Below, one piece after another: positions 45,701-57,700 of a stretch of DNA of 64,000 nucleotides. The DNA is from Bolinopsis microptera (lineage: Eukaryota > Ctenophora > Tentaculata > Lobata > Bolinopsidae), in NCBI RefSeq assembly GCF_026151205.1, contig NC_087080.1:10153837-10217836 (forward strand), read 5' to 3'. The position numbers were made by a program, and so were the translations under genes. Numbering within the stretch: position 1 is the first letter of the stretch; every line of letters starts with the position of its first letter. The notes under the pieces are model-generated. The model saw only the letters and a list, made by a program, of their open reading frames with translations. It was not told where the DNA came from and did no database searches.

Positions 45701-48700
45701 TGATCTAAAGTCTCGAGTTAAAAAGACTGAGAAACAGTCTAAGAACACGCAATTATTATTTAGGCATAAGTCTTTAAGTAGATTATTAAAATCTAGAACA
45801 TTCTTTGCTATGTAGGAATATAAACATTTAATAGGAAGACAACATTGGATAATTATAATTGCAGCGGGAAATAACTGCTTAGTGGTGTCAATTAATTCAG
45901 TAAGATACTTCCTAAGGAACTGAACCCCATACTTAGAATGTTTAATGTCATTTGTACCAACACTCAATATAATTTTTTCAATATCGTCAGCTTCTGCAGC
46001 TGCATGAGTTTTATGAAAATTATGAATGTTTTCAGTGATGTCTCTAATTTTTGCACCACTTTGAGACACATTGATTACTTTCCTTCCCCGGAATCCCAAC
46101 TTATTTGTCCGTACGAATTTTGTCATTGACGTACCAAACAGGACAGTGGTTTTCCTGCTCTTCGGTTTTCTTGGAGTATTTCGGTAGTAAAGGGTTGGTG
46201 TTGAGGTGGTGGTGGGCGGCATAGGAATTGTAGTGCGGGCAATCTGCTCCTTGACTACATTTGTATCTGTCTTCGGTATCTGGCAGCGAAAAGATAAGCT
46301 ATACCGAGTCCCCTTAACTGAGCTCTCTGCACGAACCTTGTGAAGACAATATTCCTGACACCCCGGTTTCATAATATACAAACTACAGTCCTTTGGGGTG
46401 ATATAGCATTTACTGTTACATCGCTTATCCCCATTTTCTGGAATTATGTCGATGGTCCTCTCAGCTCCAAATGAAACTACATAAATACCTTGCGACTGGT
46501 CAAGAGACACCTCGTCGTCGTTGTGGTACCTAGTTGCACAAGAACCAGACTTGTACATGCTTGCTAGGCATGAGTTTAGCTTGCAGCCAAACTTGGAGTT
46601 GATATCATGCATAAGCTCTGATATCCCAGGATAATTTAAAATATCGATTGGCTCCTTAGTCGTGGTGTGTCCATTTGAGGAAGACCATACATATTCTTCT
46701 CCAGTCGAAGTGAGCCACTTTGTGGCAGTTTTCACAGCAGTTTGCTTGGCCATAAGTGTTTCAAGTTCAGACATCAACGTGCCATGTTGAACACTCTTGT
46801 TCTGAACAAAATCTGAATGCAACTCCAAGAAGTCCTCGCATTTAACAGAATTTCTCTTAAGTTTCATGACATTCTCAACACTGGCCTTGAGAGCTTTCAG
46901 CTCATTTAATGAAAACGAGTTTAAAACATTGGTAACAGAATTCAGATCCATAGTGATGTGAGGAAGAGGGAGGAGAAAATGGCGGTGAGGGAGGAGAAAA
47001 TGGCGAAGTCAATACTGTAGCCCAGGAAGTAGATGCGTTGCTTAGGATACAAACGGTCACGTCATAGTCTCTTCTATCGCTTTGACATTGGGACCTAAAA
47101 TTATTTGTTATATAGTAGTGTTGAAAGTATTAAAACTGATAAAGTATTAAAACTAATATTTGTCCATAAAATTTGAACTGATAAAGAAGTCCATAATCTT
47201 GATATTTCAACACTAAGTCTCGCTTGAATTTCTCAAATGTACATTTTTGTTGGTATATTTTAATGTCGAAGCCTCGAAGGGGATGATATTTGTTTAGACC
47301 TTTCTCTAATCGAACGTCACAATACCACCACTATGCAGTTATATGTGAATTTTCTTTTGATTTAAATTTTTTTTCCCATTTAGCCCGTACCCATTTTGGC
47401 CCGTTAGATTATTAAGAAATTGTACTAATAAATATCTCAGAATGAGTCTGTGTGACGAGGAATACACCGTAGATCAACTCTACGATATTTCACTCCATCC
47501 CGACAAACTGAAGTCCTATCCTGGTTTCCAAAACTTGCACAAATTGACGTCTGGTACTATTACTTTTCACTACGATCTACCATACGATGATATAAAGGAA
47601 TTTGTAGAGGAGGAGAAGAAAACTATTTTAAGTAAAGTCCCGGAGGATGTGATAAAAAGCAATGGAGTAAAGTGGGAGCATGTCGGATCTACTTCCATTA
47701 AAGGTGATCAACTTAGGAACGGGGTTGAAGGCTAATAAGATCTCAAATCAATTTGTTGATCTACTCTGTTACAGTTCAGTTTGCTAATTTTAAAGACTGA
47801 TAACTGAATAGGCGCCTGCATTTTAAGATTAACACTTTATGCATTAGGAATTCGCAGCACTGAAGACAACATGCAAATAGCGTGAATTACTATTAGTGGT
47901 ATTAGTCAAACGAGGAAATAAGTTAGATATACCGGCAGCCAGGGTTTGTTAAGCCAAATATCTCAGGTATGCCAGGCACAATATTTCCAGATTCCTTAAT
48001 CCTTTTTGACTGCCTGCCGATTCCAAAACCTATTTTCACTGCCCTGATGGATTCAGGATTCTCGTTCGTCGGCTCCAGTTTTCATCACCAAGATGATATT
48101 TGGTTCATAAAGCAGGTTTAAACAGCTTCTTCGGTAAAACTAAATATAATTATCAAATAAATTAATTTATAACCATATTCATAAGTAGTTGCAAATGTTG
48201 CCATAACTAATAAACCACTAATAATAGGTCACATTACATTTCAGATAACTAGAGATGGATCTAGACTGGACAAACAATTCTTCATAATACACGTTACCCC
48301 AGCAACCTTAGGGCTATCAAGAGTTTTGGTTGAAACCAGAGACAGATGCAATGAAAATCAAACAGATTTTGAGACCTATAAGGTATTTTTGAAAATATCG
48401 GCTGGTTGTATCAAATTGTCACATGACTTTATATTCGGGTTGACATGATCATCAGTTATCGATATGGACGCTGACATTCATTTGACAAAAACAGTCTTGA
48501 AACCGCAAATTTTAATCCCCAGGAGGCAAAAGTGAAAGCAGCAAAACTCTTGATGGAAGAAAACGTTATCGGTTACAAGATTGAAAAAGGATCAAACAAG
48601 CTTTTTGCAGAGCTTAATGAAAATAATCCAAACTATTCTGTGCAGGGAAAGTAAACCTCAGAGCAGTATGACAAATCACCCGCGACAGGATGAAGGATAA

Positions 48701-51700
48701 TTAATTTCAAACTAACATGTTTTAAAATTTTATATAAAGTTGATTAATGTGTCGTGTAGGATATATTTATGAGTCAATACTTCACATTGGAAGTTTCATC
48801 TTAGACTGATTTGGATTTCTATTTTCGCCACTGCGAAAATCCAAATTTTGATTTACTTTGGTTTGAAAAGTTGCTAATATATCAAAGTTATTTTTAATAT
48901 GTATTTTAACATGTAATAATTTATCTACAAATTATAACAAAAATCGAACTGTTTGTCTTATTTATTAGCTTTTGAGATCCATTAAAAATGTGGAAAAGAG
49001 TCCTGAAACACCCTGTATAAACAGGAATGAGGGAAGCCCAGAAGTAACTGCCCAGTGGCCACACAGCAGATAGGAGTCGGCTATTTTGGCTGTATTTTAA
49101 CCTAAACTTGTTGGCCCTTTTTGTGGAGTTGTTGTGTCTTGAAGATGTTTGTGTGTCGGAAGTTGCTGATTGGTTGAATCTTCAAAGGTAGGTTTATTAG
49201 TTGAGGATTATTTGTTTATTAGTTGAGGATTATTTGTTTACACAATGCTGCACAGTATTTGGTAATAGAATGTGTAATTAATATTACAGATAATCAAAAC
49301 AATAATAACATCCCACACAATTAAACAAGAGTTTGTGAGTTCACATGATCAGGAGAAGATCAGTAATTTCCTAGCTCAAACATAAACCTAATTAAATCAT
49401 TGTGTGTAAAGAATTTGGGGTAAAGATGACGTTAATTAAGTGTATGGGGTCACGCAGGCGTCGTGAATCAGGTGTGTCATGTTTACAAGCAATGCAAACA
49501 TCGTAAACAGATGTATGACTTCTTCAGTTAACGTTAATCAGGTGTCGTTAATTAGGTTCATGACCTCCTACAGTAGGCGCTAATTAGGAGTTGCATGCTG
49601 ACAACGAAATTTCACTGCTTAAACTACAGTATAAAAACCTTCCACCAGATTTACCGATATCCCGTTTATCCTCTGTTTGAAATTAAGTTGTTAAAATTTT
49701 GACTTCAAGCCGCATATCACAAATATGTACAGCATGATTCACGTGCATGAATTGACTTATTTGCTGTTTAATGAGGTCTTGTAGTTTAGATTATCTTGCC
49801 GTGCATGCAGTGAGAAAGTTATTGACTTGTTTTTTAAATTTATCCTTTAATTAGTTTCTCACGGGTCATAGTTTTTCGGTCAACTGCTATCTCGAAAGCC
49901 AGTTTCACAAAACCCCCAGATATACTGAGATTGGGTGTATCAAGCCGTATCTGACATGAAAATAAAATCAGCAGGAAATAAGCTTATTTCTGATACGGCA
50001 CCAGTTTGTCGGGCACGTGGAGTGACTCAGTCACGAGTTGCCGTCACTTGATAGATAACGTGACCTATATGATCTTTAAAATACAGTACTCAATAAATAT
50101 CAATAACCAAATTGTCACGTGACCAAAGTGCGCTGTCCAATAGCAGTTAGGTAAGCTGTCATGTGGCAACCACGAGAGTAACACGATGGTAGCAGCATGG
50201 CAGGATGCTCATTGGACAATGAACACTTTGTGTCGGAAGTAGATACAGTTTTTTGCCTATTTGATACCAGGTCAGGAGTTCTATAACTTACCATAGTACA
50301 TATGTGTGTCGCGTATGTGAGCACAAAACTGTGCTCTTTGGTTCACCTTGCTTACTTTTCACTTCCCTTTATGTTTTGGATATGTATTCAACACAGATAT
50401 TATTGAATTATTATCATATTATTATTATATACTGAGGCTCTGTTCTTTATTTCTTATAGTTTGCAGTCATAGTCTGTCTTCGTTTTAATTTTCTTTCTGT
50501 TGTAGTTGCATAAATGTATTTCAAGATCTTCTAAATTGATGCATTTTACATCTTGAGTCCCCGAGCATAGCTAAACTATTTTTCTGTTGTAAATGTACAC
50601 GTTCTAAAAACCTAGAAACACACTAACAGCAAACCATTCTTAAATGGTAGATATTAGCTGTATGTGGGCAAAGTTGTTTTAAAATGCTTCTCCTACATAG
50701 CCGTAGCCAATAGCCATGTCATGTTGATCCTTAGATTAGTAAGAAATTGTACTAATAAATATATCAGAATGAGTCTGTGTGACGAGGAATACACCGTAGA
50801 TCAACTCTACGATATTTCACTGCATCCCGACAAACTGAAGTCCTATCCTGGCTTCCAAAACTTGCACAAATTGACGTCTGGTACTATGAATTTTCACTAC
50901 GATCTACCATACGACGATATAAAGGAATTTGTAGAGGAGGAGAGGAAAACTGTTTTAAGTAAAGTCCCGGAAGATGTGATAAAAAGCAATGGAGTAAAGT
51001 GGGAGCATGTTGGATCTACTTCCATTAAAGGTGATCAACTTAGGAACGGGGTTGAAGGCTAATAAGACCTCAAATCAATTGTTGATTTCAAAGACCCATA
51101 ACTGAGTGAAGCCTGCAGTACTCTACTCATATAGAGTACATATATCAGTAGGCGCCTGCATTTTAAGATTAATACTTGATGCTTTCGCATGAATTGCTAC
51201 AGTGATATTAGTGGAACTAAAAAAGAAGTTAGATAGTTTTAAACTAATTACAACACTACAAATCTATTACATTTATTGAGGGAGTTATAGAAGGAACATA
51301 TTTAATGTAGTTTGAGGAGTCCTCACTTTTCTCACGTCCGACAATGGAGAGGCTAATATGCCTGCAGCCAGGGCGTTGTTTGTTAAGCCAAATATTTCAG
51401 GCATGCCAGGGACGATATTTCCAGATTCCTTAATCCTTTTTGACTGCCTACCGATTCCAAAACCTATTTTCACTGCCCTTATAGATTCAGGATTCTTGTT
51501 CGTCGGCTCCAGTCCTCATCACCAAGATGATATTTGGTTCATAAAGCAGGTTTAAACCGCTTCTTCGGTGCAACTAAATATAATTTATCAAATAAATTAA
51601 TTTATAACTATCTAACATAAGTAGCTGCAAAGTGCAAATGTTGCTATTACAAGAGTATTATACCCAACATTGACCGGCGAACTGATAGCTACTTCAGAAG

Positions 51701-54700
51701 CAATGAAACTACAATCTTCTAGATAAAATGAGTCATAGTACTTTCAGCCGGAGCCATCATAAGTGACATAAATCTAAAAGATAGTATGGTTAGTTTCTAA
51801 ATATAATAAACTCAAACTCTGAAAAGGAAACTGCCGTGAAATATGAAACATCAATAAAAGGACCTATTATTTAAAAAAAATAATTTATGGAAAGCCCCTC
51901 AGACAAAATAAAAATCAATTATGCAATAAAGGAATCTTAAAAGGGTTTGTACTATTCATTCCTGAGGGGCGGAGGGAATTTAAGGCATGTATATATCGGT
52001 GCTCCTTAACATCTAAACTACTAGGACTTGAATTTTCTAGGATACACACTGAAACACTATTGTTAAAATTTTCCTTCTGAGTCAGTCCATGCTCTATATG
52101 GAGGTGGAGTCCTACGCAGTTTGAGTCATCATCCGTGTCAACCTTTTGCCCACTGATGATCTTGTAGAATGCTCTTCTGTGTTCGCCAAACCTTACCCGT
52201 AGCATTCTGGTGGATTTGCCTACGTATGGTTTCTCACACAGTTTACATCTGATCAAATATATGATGTTGTAAGTGATGCATGTACCTGGTGCTGGTTTTA
52301 CCCGTTTCCCATTGATGCTGATTTGTGTAGCACTATCAATAGACTCACACGTTGCACAGTTCTTCTTTCTACACGGCCTTGTTTGACCATGCTTATTCCC
52401 CAGAGCTATTTCTTTCACCTTAACCAACCGGCTTTTGAGGTTGCTTCCTGTTTTCTTGACAAATTGGAAGAACTTTTTGCCATTCTTCTTTTCTTCAAGG
52501 GTGTTACTCTGTTGTTTTGAGTCACTCAGGTTACAAAAACTTCTGGTCTTCTTTAAGTTCTCCTCATACTTTTTCACTGTGGTGACAATGTCAGAGTCAC
52601 TTCCGCAGGTTGAGACAACCCTTATTGGTAGGATCTCTGGCTTCAGTGTGTTGTCCTTGGGAGGTCTTCGTTCAAGGTTTCTTTCGGAGTTGAGAACTTT
52701 TTTGCTAATGTTGTTCACCATTTTTGAGGGATAAGCAGCTGCCTTGAATGCTTGGCTTAATTCACTCAATCTGGTTTCCAGTCGTTCTTGTGAGTTGATT
52801 ATTCTCCTGAGTCTGATACACTGGCTGTAAACTATTCCACTATAAATGTGGTTTGGATGTGCACTGCTAAAATGTAGATAGCTCCTTGAATCTGTTTCCT
52901 TGATATGGAGGTCAGTTTGTAAGTTTCCCTCAGGGTCGAAACAAAACTCGATATCTAGAAAAGCCACAGGCGTGCCAACTTCCTTCCATTGGGATTCGTC
53001 AATGAGTAGCCCATATTCTTTCAAGGATTTGTTTACATCGGAAATCCACTGGTCAAATTTCCTTTCAGTGCTGTAGAAGAAACCTGCACCATCGTCAATG
53101 TACCGTCTTACAGTCCTGACTCTCTTCATCATGTCAGTGTTACTGTAAACGCATTTGTTCATTACATAAAATACAGTTATGTTGGCCAACTGCACACACA
53201 GACTTCCACCTGTAGGCACTCCGTTCTTTTGGACGTACCACTTGTCTTCGAAGCATCCAATAGAGGATCTTAGACTGATATCAACGAGGTCGACCAGCCA
53301 ATCACAGAGTGCTGGTGTCCAGTCTGGTCTGGTGGTATTCATTGCATGATGAACGGCTTCCTTGACAAGTTCAGGGTTTAATGAGTCGTAGAGAGCTTTG
53401 AAGTCGAAAGTGAAAGCTCGGAGGGCTCGTTTGTCTGTTTCAACTTCATTGCATACTTCAAGCCATCTCAGTGCGTCCGTTGAGTCAGTCAGTAAGTCTT
53501 CGCAATAGTCCTTTTCAAGATTTTTGAAGTACTCACTGGCCAAGAAGACATCACTCCTTTTTGCTATTCCTTCCTGTAGTGCAGTGACTAGTCTCACAGG
53601 GGGCTCTATGCCTGGCACAAGGTCTTTTCTCTTCAATTTGTGGATCTTCAAACTCGGGTAAAAGTAGGCTTTTCCTGGCTTGAAATGTGAAGAAGTGCTC
53701 TTTGCATTGGTCTTATCTTTCCCCTCTTTTGTGCTATCATTATCAGAAACACCCATGACACTTTTTGCAGTCATCGGATGGATAAAACCTTTCTCTTTAC
53801 CTTCAACCCATTTGAGGAATAACTCATGGTGTAATGTTTGGGTGAGATCTTCCTTCAGTTCAGTATAGATATTCGGGTTTTGGAGCTTCTCAAGTGTCTT
53901 CTTCCTTAGTGTCTCTGGGTTGATAATGATCACTGCACCTCCTTTATCAGCTTGAACAACGGATAGTTTTCCCTCATTGTTCATGCACTCAAGCCATTTT
54001 AGGCCCTCAGTCTCTTCCTTTGACAAGTTCTTCTTTGTGTCGCCTCTTGTAGTTTTCTGAATGGTCAATCTCTGGTCAAGGTCCGCCTCCATACTCTTCA
54101 CAATATCATTAACACTACTGTCATCTGATGACTGTGATGAATAGTATGATTTTTGGTAGAGTTTTGGTGGTATTTGGGGCAGATTCGGGGTTTCAAGGTG
54201 TAGGTACAAAGCCCAACCCTTTTCCAAGTACACACACAGCCCCGGGTGGGACAGGTTCATTCACAAGGATGACAACACTTCCGTCCTTTATGAGTCTTTT
54301 GGCTTCTTTCTCAGTTCGTCTTCTGTTTATCTGCCGTCGGTTCTTAAAATTCACACGCTTCTTATTTCCCTCAATGAGTTGAAGAGTTTTTAATGTTTTT
54401 CTTGGCCACCTCTTCCACTCAGTTTCCTCTTGTTGTTTGTAGAAATCAAGTTTGTTTTGGTGTTTCTCCTTGGTTCTCTTAACCTCAGAGGGGACTAACG
54501 GGATTTTTTCGTGTGCACCAGCCTTAAAAACAGAGGCCATGTGTTTGATTTCATTCAGTTTGTTTTTGATGGCCTCTCCTAACATCAGTGTCTCTAGTAC
54601 AGAAAAATGTTTAAGTTTAGATGCATCAGGGATAGTAGGGGCTCCTTTAACCCGAAGGGATGGTGGTGGGTGTTTCAATTTCACGCAGTTTCTCAAGAAT

Positions 54701-57700
54701 TTCAGTTTCATTTTCAGCAACTGAAGTTTCTGGAAGACTGTTTTTTCTCCTGTTTGAGAGTTCTCTAAGAGGTGGCTTTCATCATTTTGATTCACAATGG
54801 GTTGGGTCTTCCCATTGTCTAGAGAAAAATCGGGCTCCAGAACCATAAGCGCCAGGTTGTCCAAAACGGTTAAATCACAAGAGTATTATACCCAACATTG
54901 ACCGGCGAACTGATAGCTACTTCAGAAGCAATGAAACTACAATCTTCTAGATAAAATGAGTCATAGTACTTTCAGCCGGAGCCATCATAAGTGACATAAA
55001 TCTAAAAGATAGTATGGTTAGTTTCTAAATATAAACTCAAACTCTGAAAAGGAAACTGCCGTGAAATATGAAACATCAATAAAAGGACCAATTATTTTTA
55101 AAAAAATCATAATTTATGGAAAGCCCCTCAGACAAAATAAAAATCAATTATGCAATAAAGGAATCTTAAAAGGGTTTGCTATTACTAATAACCCACTAAT
55201 AATAGGTCACATTATATTTCAGATAACTAGAGATGGGTCAAGACTGGACAAACAATTCTTTAAAATACACGTTACTCCAGCAACCTTAGGGCTATCAAGA
55301 GTTTTGGTTGAAACCAGAGACAGATGCAATGAAAATCAAACAGATTTTGAGACCTATAAGGTATTTTTGAAAATATCGGCAGGTTGCATCAAATTGTCCC
55401 ATGACTTTATATGGGTTGACATGATCATCGCTTATCGATATGGACGCTGACATTCATTTGACAAAAACAGTCTTGAAACCGCAAATTTTAATCCCCAGGA
55501 GGCAAAAGTGAAAGCAGCAAAACACTTGAAGGAAGGAAACTCATTGGGTTACAAGAAGGTAAAAGGATCAAACAAGCTTTTTGCAGAGCTTAATGAAAAT
55601 AATCCCAACTATTCCGTACAGGGAAAGTAAACCTCAGAGCAGTTTGACAAATCACCCGCGACAGGATGAAGGATAATTAATTTTAAGCTATCATGTTTTA
55701 AAATTTTATATAAAGTTGATTAATGTGTCGTGTAGGATATATTTATGAGTCAATACTTTACATTGGAAGTTTCATCTTAGATTGATTTGGATTTCTATTT
55801 TCGCCACTGCGAAAATCCAAATTTTGATTTACTTTGGTTTGAAAAGTTGCTAATATATCAAAGTTATTTTTAATATGTATTTTAACATGTAATAATTTAT
55901 CTACAAATTATAACAAAAATCGAACTGTTTGTCTTATTTATTAGCTTTTGAGATCCATTAAAAATGTGGAAAAGAGTCCTGAAACACCCTGTATAAACAG
56001 GAATGAGGGAAGCCCAGAAGTAACTGCCCAGTGGCCACACAGCAGATAGGAGTCGGCTATTTTGACTGTATTTTAACCTAAACTTGTTGGCCTTTTTTTG
56101 AGGAGTTTATCCGAGTGAGCATTTAACCACAAACGTACAATTGGTATTTCATTTTGGGTTCTAGCCGATGTCAAGATGTAAAATTGTTCGGCACTATGTG
56201 AGTTTTATAGAGTAGCACAGAACTAAGCAAAGTAATTGGGAGACTTATTTTGGGAATTCCATAGAATAATTTCGGACAGCAGACTGTGCACTGCAGGGAT
56301 CGAATCAAATTATATCAATTATAATGACGTAAATATCATTACGAGAAATCAAGAGTTCAAAAATTGCCCGCTCCTTCCGGCTTTATGCTTATGTAAACGG
56401 TCGCACTATAATCTAATATGCTGAACTGATTGTTGGGTTGTAATCGACTTTGAGCGGTAATCGACTTTGTCTGTGTTTACAGATGCAAGCTATATTTAAA
56501 GCCGCCATTTTAGTCATATAAATAACTAGCTTAATTCAGAGCATCACAATGCAACGTGCGCGAATATCTGATAATGCGTACGCGCCAAAATAGGGGTCCT
56601 TTTTACATTGAAATGTCTTTCTGTAATGGCGCGCAGAAGATGAAAGGCGCGCTGGAGGTTGAACACAGAATTCCACGTAATATGGCTGTAGAACTTCTTG
56701 TTCCAAGGCCTAACATTCTACTAGAAAACTCGATATTAACCTGGCACTTTCGGGAAGGAGAATATGAATATAAAATCACAAAATATGGCATTTTATAGAT
56801 GTGGATACTGGTGGGGAGGTGAAGCATATTTGTTTTGACACGTGACAGCAATTCAGGGTTTTGATAGGTAAATTCTGGAAACTGGTTAACCACTGGCAGT
56901 CTGGCACGTTTCAGAAGAAATATGTTTCACTTCCTCACTAGTATCTATTAAGTAAGCCAACATTACCTGAACAGCAAGATATCCAACCACAGCAGTAGCA
57001 GCAGCGTACTTGCTCACTTTCTTGAACAAATAACCAGAGCAACTGAGGAAATTAACATGAATTAGCAATCTAGGTAAACTATAGGTAAAAATATAATATT
57101 AATCATAAGCTAAAATGTACTAATCTTTGTATTCTAAATGGGGAAAAGAAGAAACATTGTCAGTCAGTCGAAAAAAATTGTCAGTCAGGCTATATGGCAG
57201 CTTTGTAGATGTTGTGACAATGCTAGTGGTGGTCCCAGGCTTGCGACTGGAATTGAAAATGTGACGTTGTGACGCTGTTGTTGTTGATTTTCCACAAAAA
57301 CCAGTACACAGTGAGACAGATTCAAACCTTATATTGTGACTGTTATCACGGTTTATATTAGTGCTGATTAATTAATTAATTGAAAGGCCCTTTAAAGGTC
57401 TGATCGGTGTATGGCTAGTCTTCACGAGTAGACGCGAATTGGATATTACTGATGAGCTTCACGCCAGTTTATTATTAACTTGTAATTAATTTAATGGGTA
57501 ATTAAATCTCGTGAATAACAAAAATTATATACAATTTAAAAGCTATGTACCTCCGTCAGATTCTTTGCTAGCAGTTACAAAGTTGATAAGGATTATACAT
57601 GTTTTTTAACTTACTATACAAATAATCGATTTGAGTAGTGATACTGAAATCGGACGATAAGGTTTGGATAAGGTTTGGACATTAGTAATTTTCCATTAGC

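Larger units (their letters stand above)
41483..47152 (-). mobile_element. Full-length CR1/L2-like non-LTR retrotransposon
   Basis: The element lies on the minus strand with two intact ORFs (46951-45569 and 45471-41956) and is bounded by a perfect 17-bp direct repeat CTAATATTTGTCCATAA at 41466-41482 and 47153-47169, which I read as the target-site duplication. The 3' end (plus-strand 41483-41507) carries a short tandem motif (TGTCTGAGCT, twice), as is usual for CR1/L2 elements that lack a poly(A) tail. The absence of stops or frameshifts in about 1630 codons suggests recent activity. It sits in intron 2 of the FUN14 gene, in the same orientation as that gene. Confidence 0.85.
51651..55175 (-). 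mobile_element. Penelope-like retroelement with terminal direct repeats
   Basis: The element has the ORF on the minus strand and direct repeats of about 300 bp (51649-51949 and 54877-55178) corresponding to the pseudo-LTRs of Penelope-like elements. A 10-bp sequence TTGCTATTAC flanks it (51641-51650 and 55176-55185), and the homologous intron of GrpB copy 1 carries a single, diverged version of this site. The two repeats are nearly identical, which argues for a recent insertion. Confidence 0.88.

Noticed and set aside
54128-54848. Plus-strand ORFs opposite the Penelope element
   Set aside because: They are antisense shadows of the reverse transcriptase ORF.
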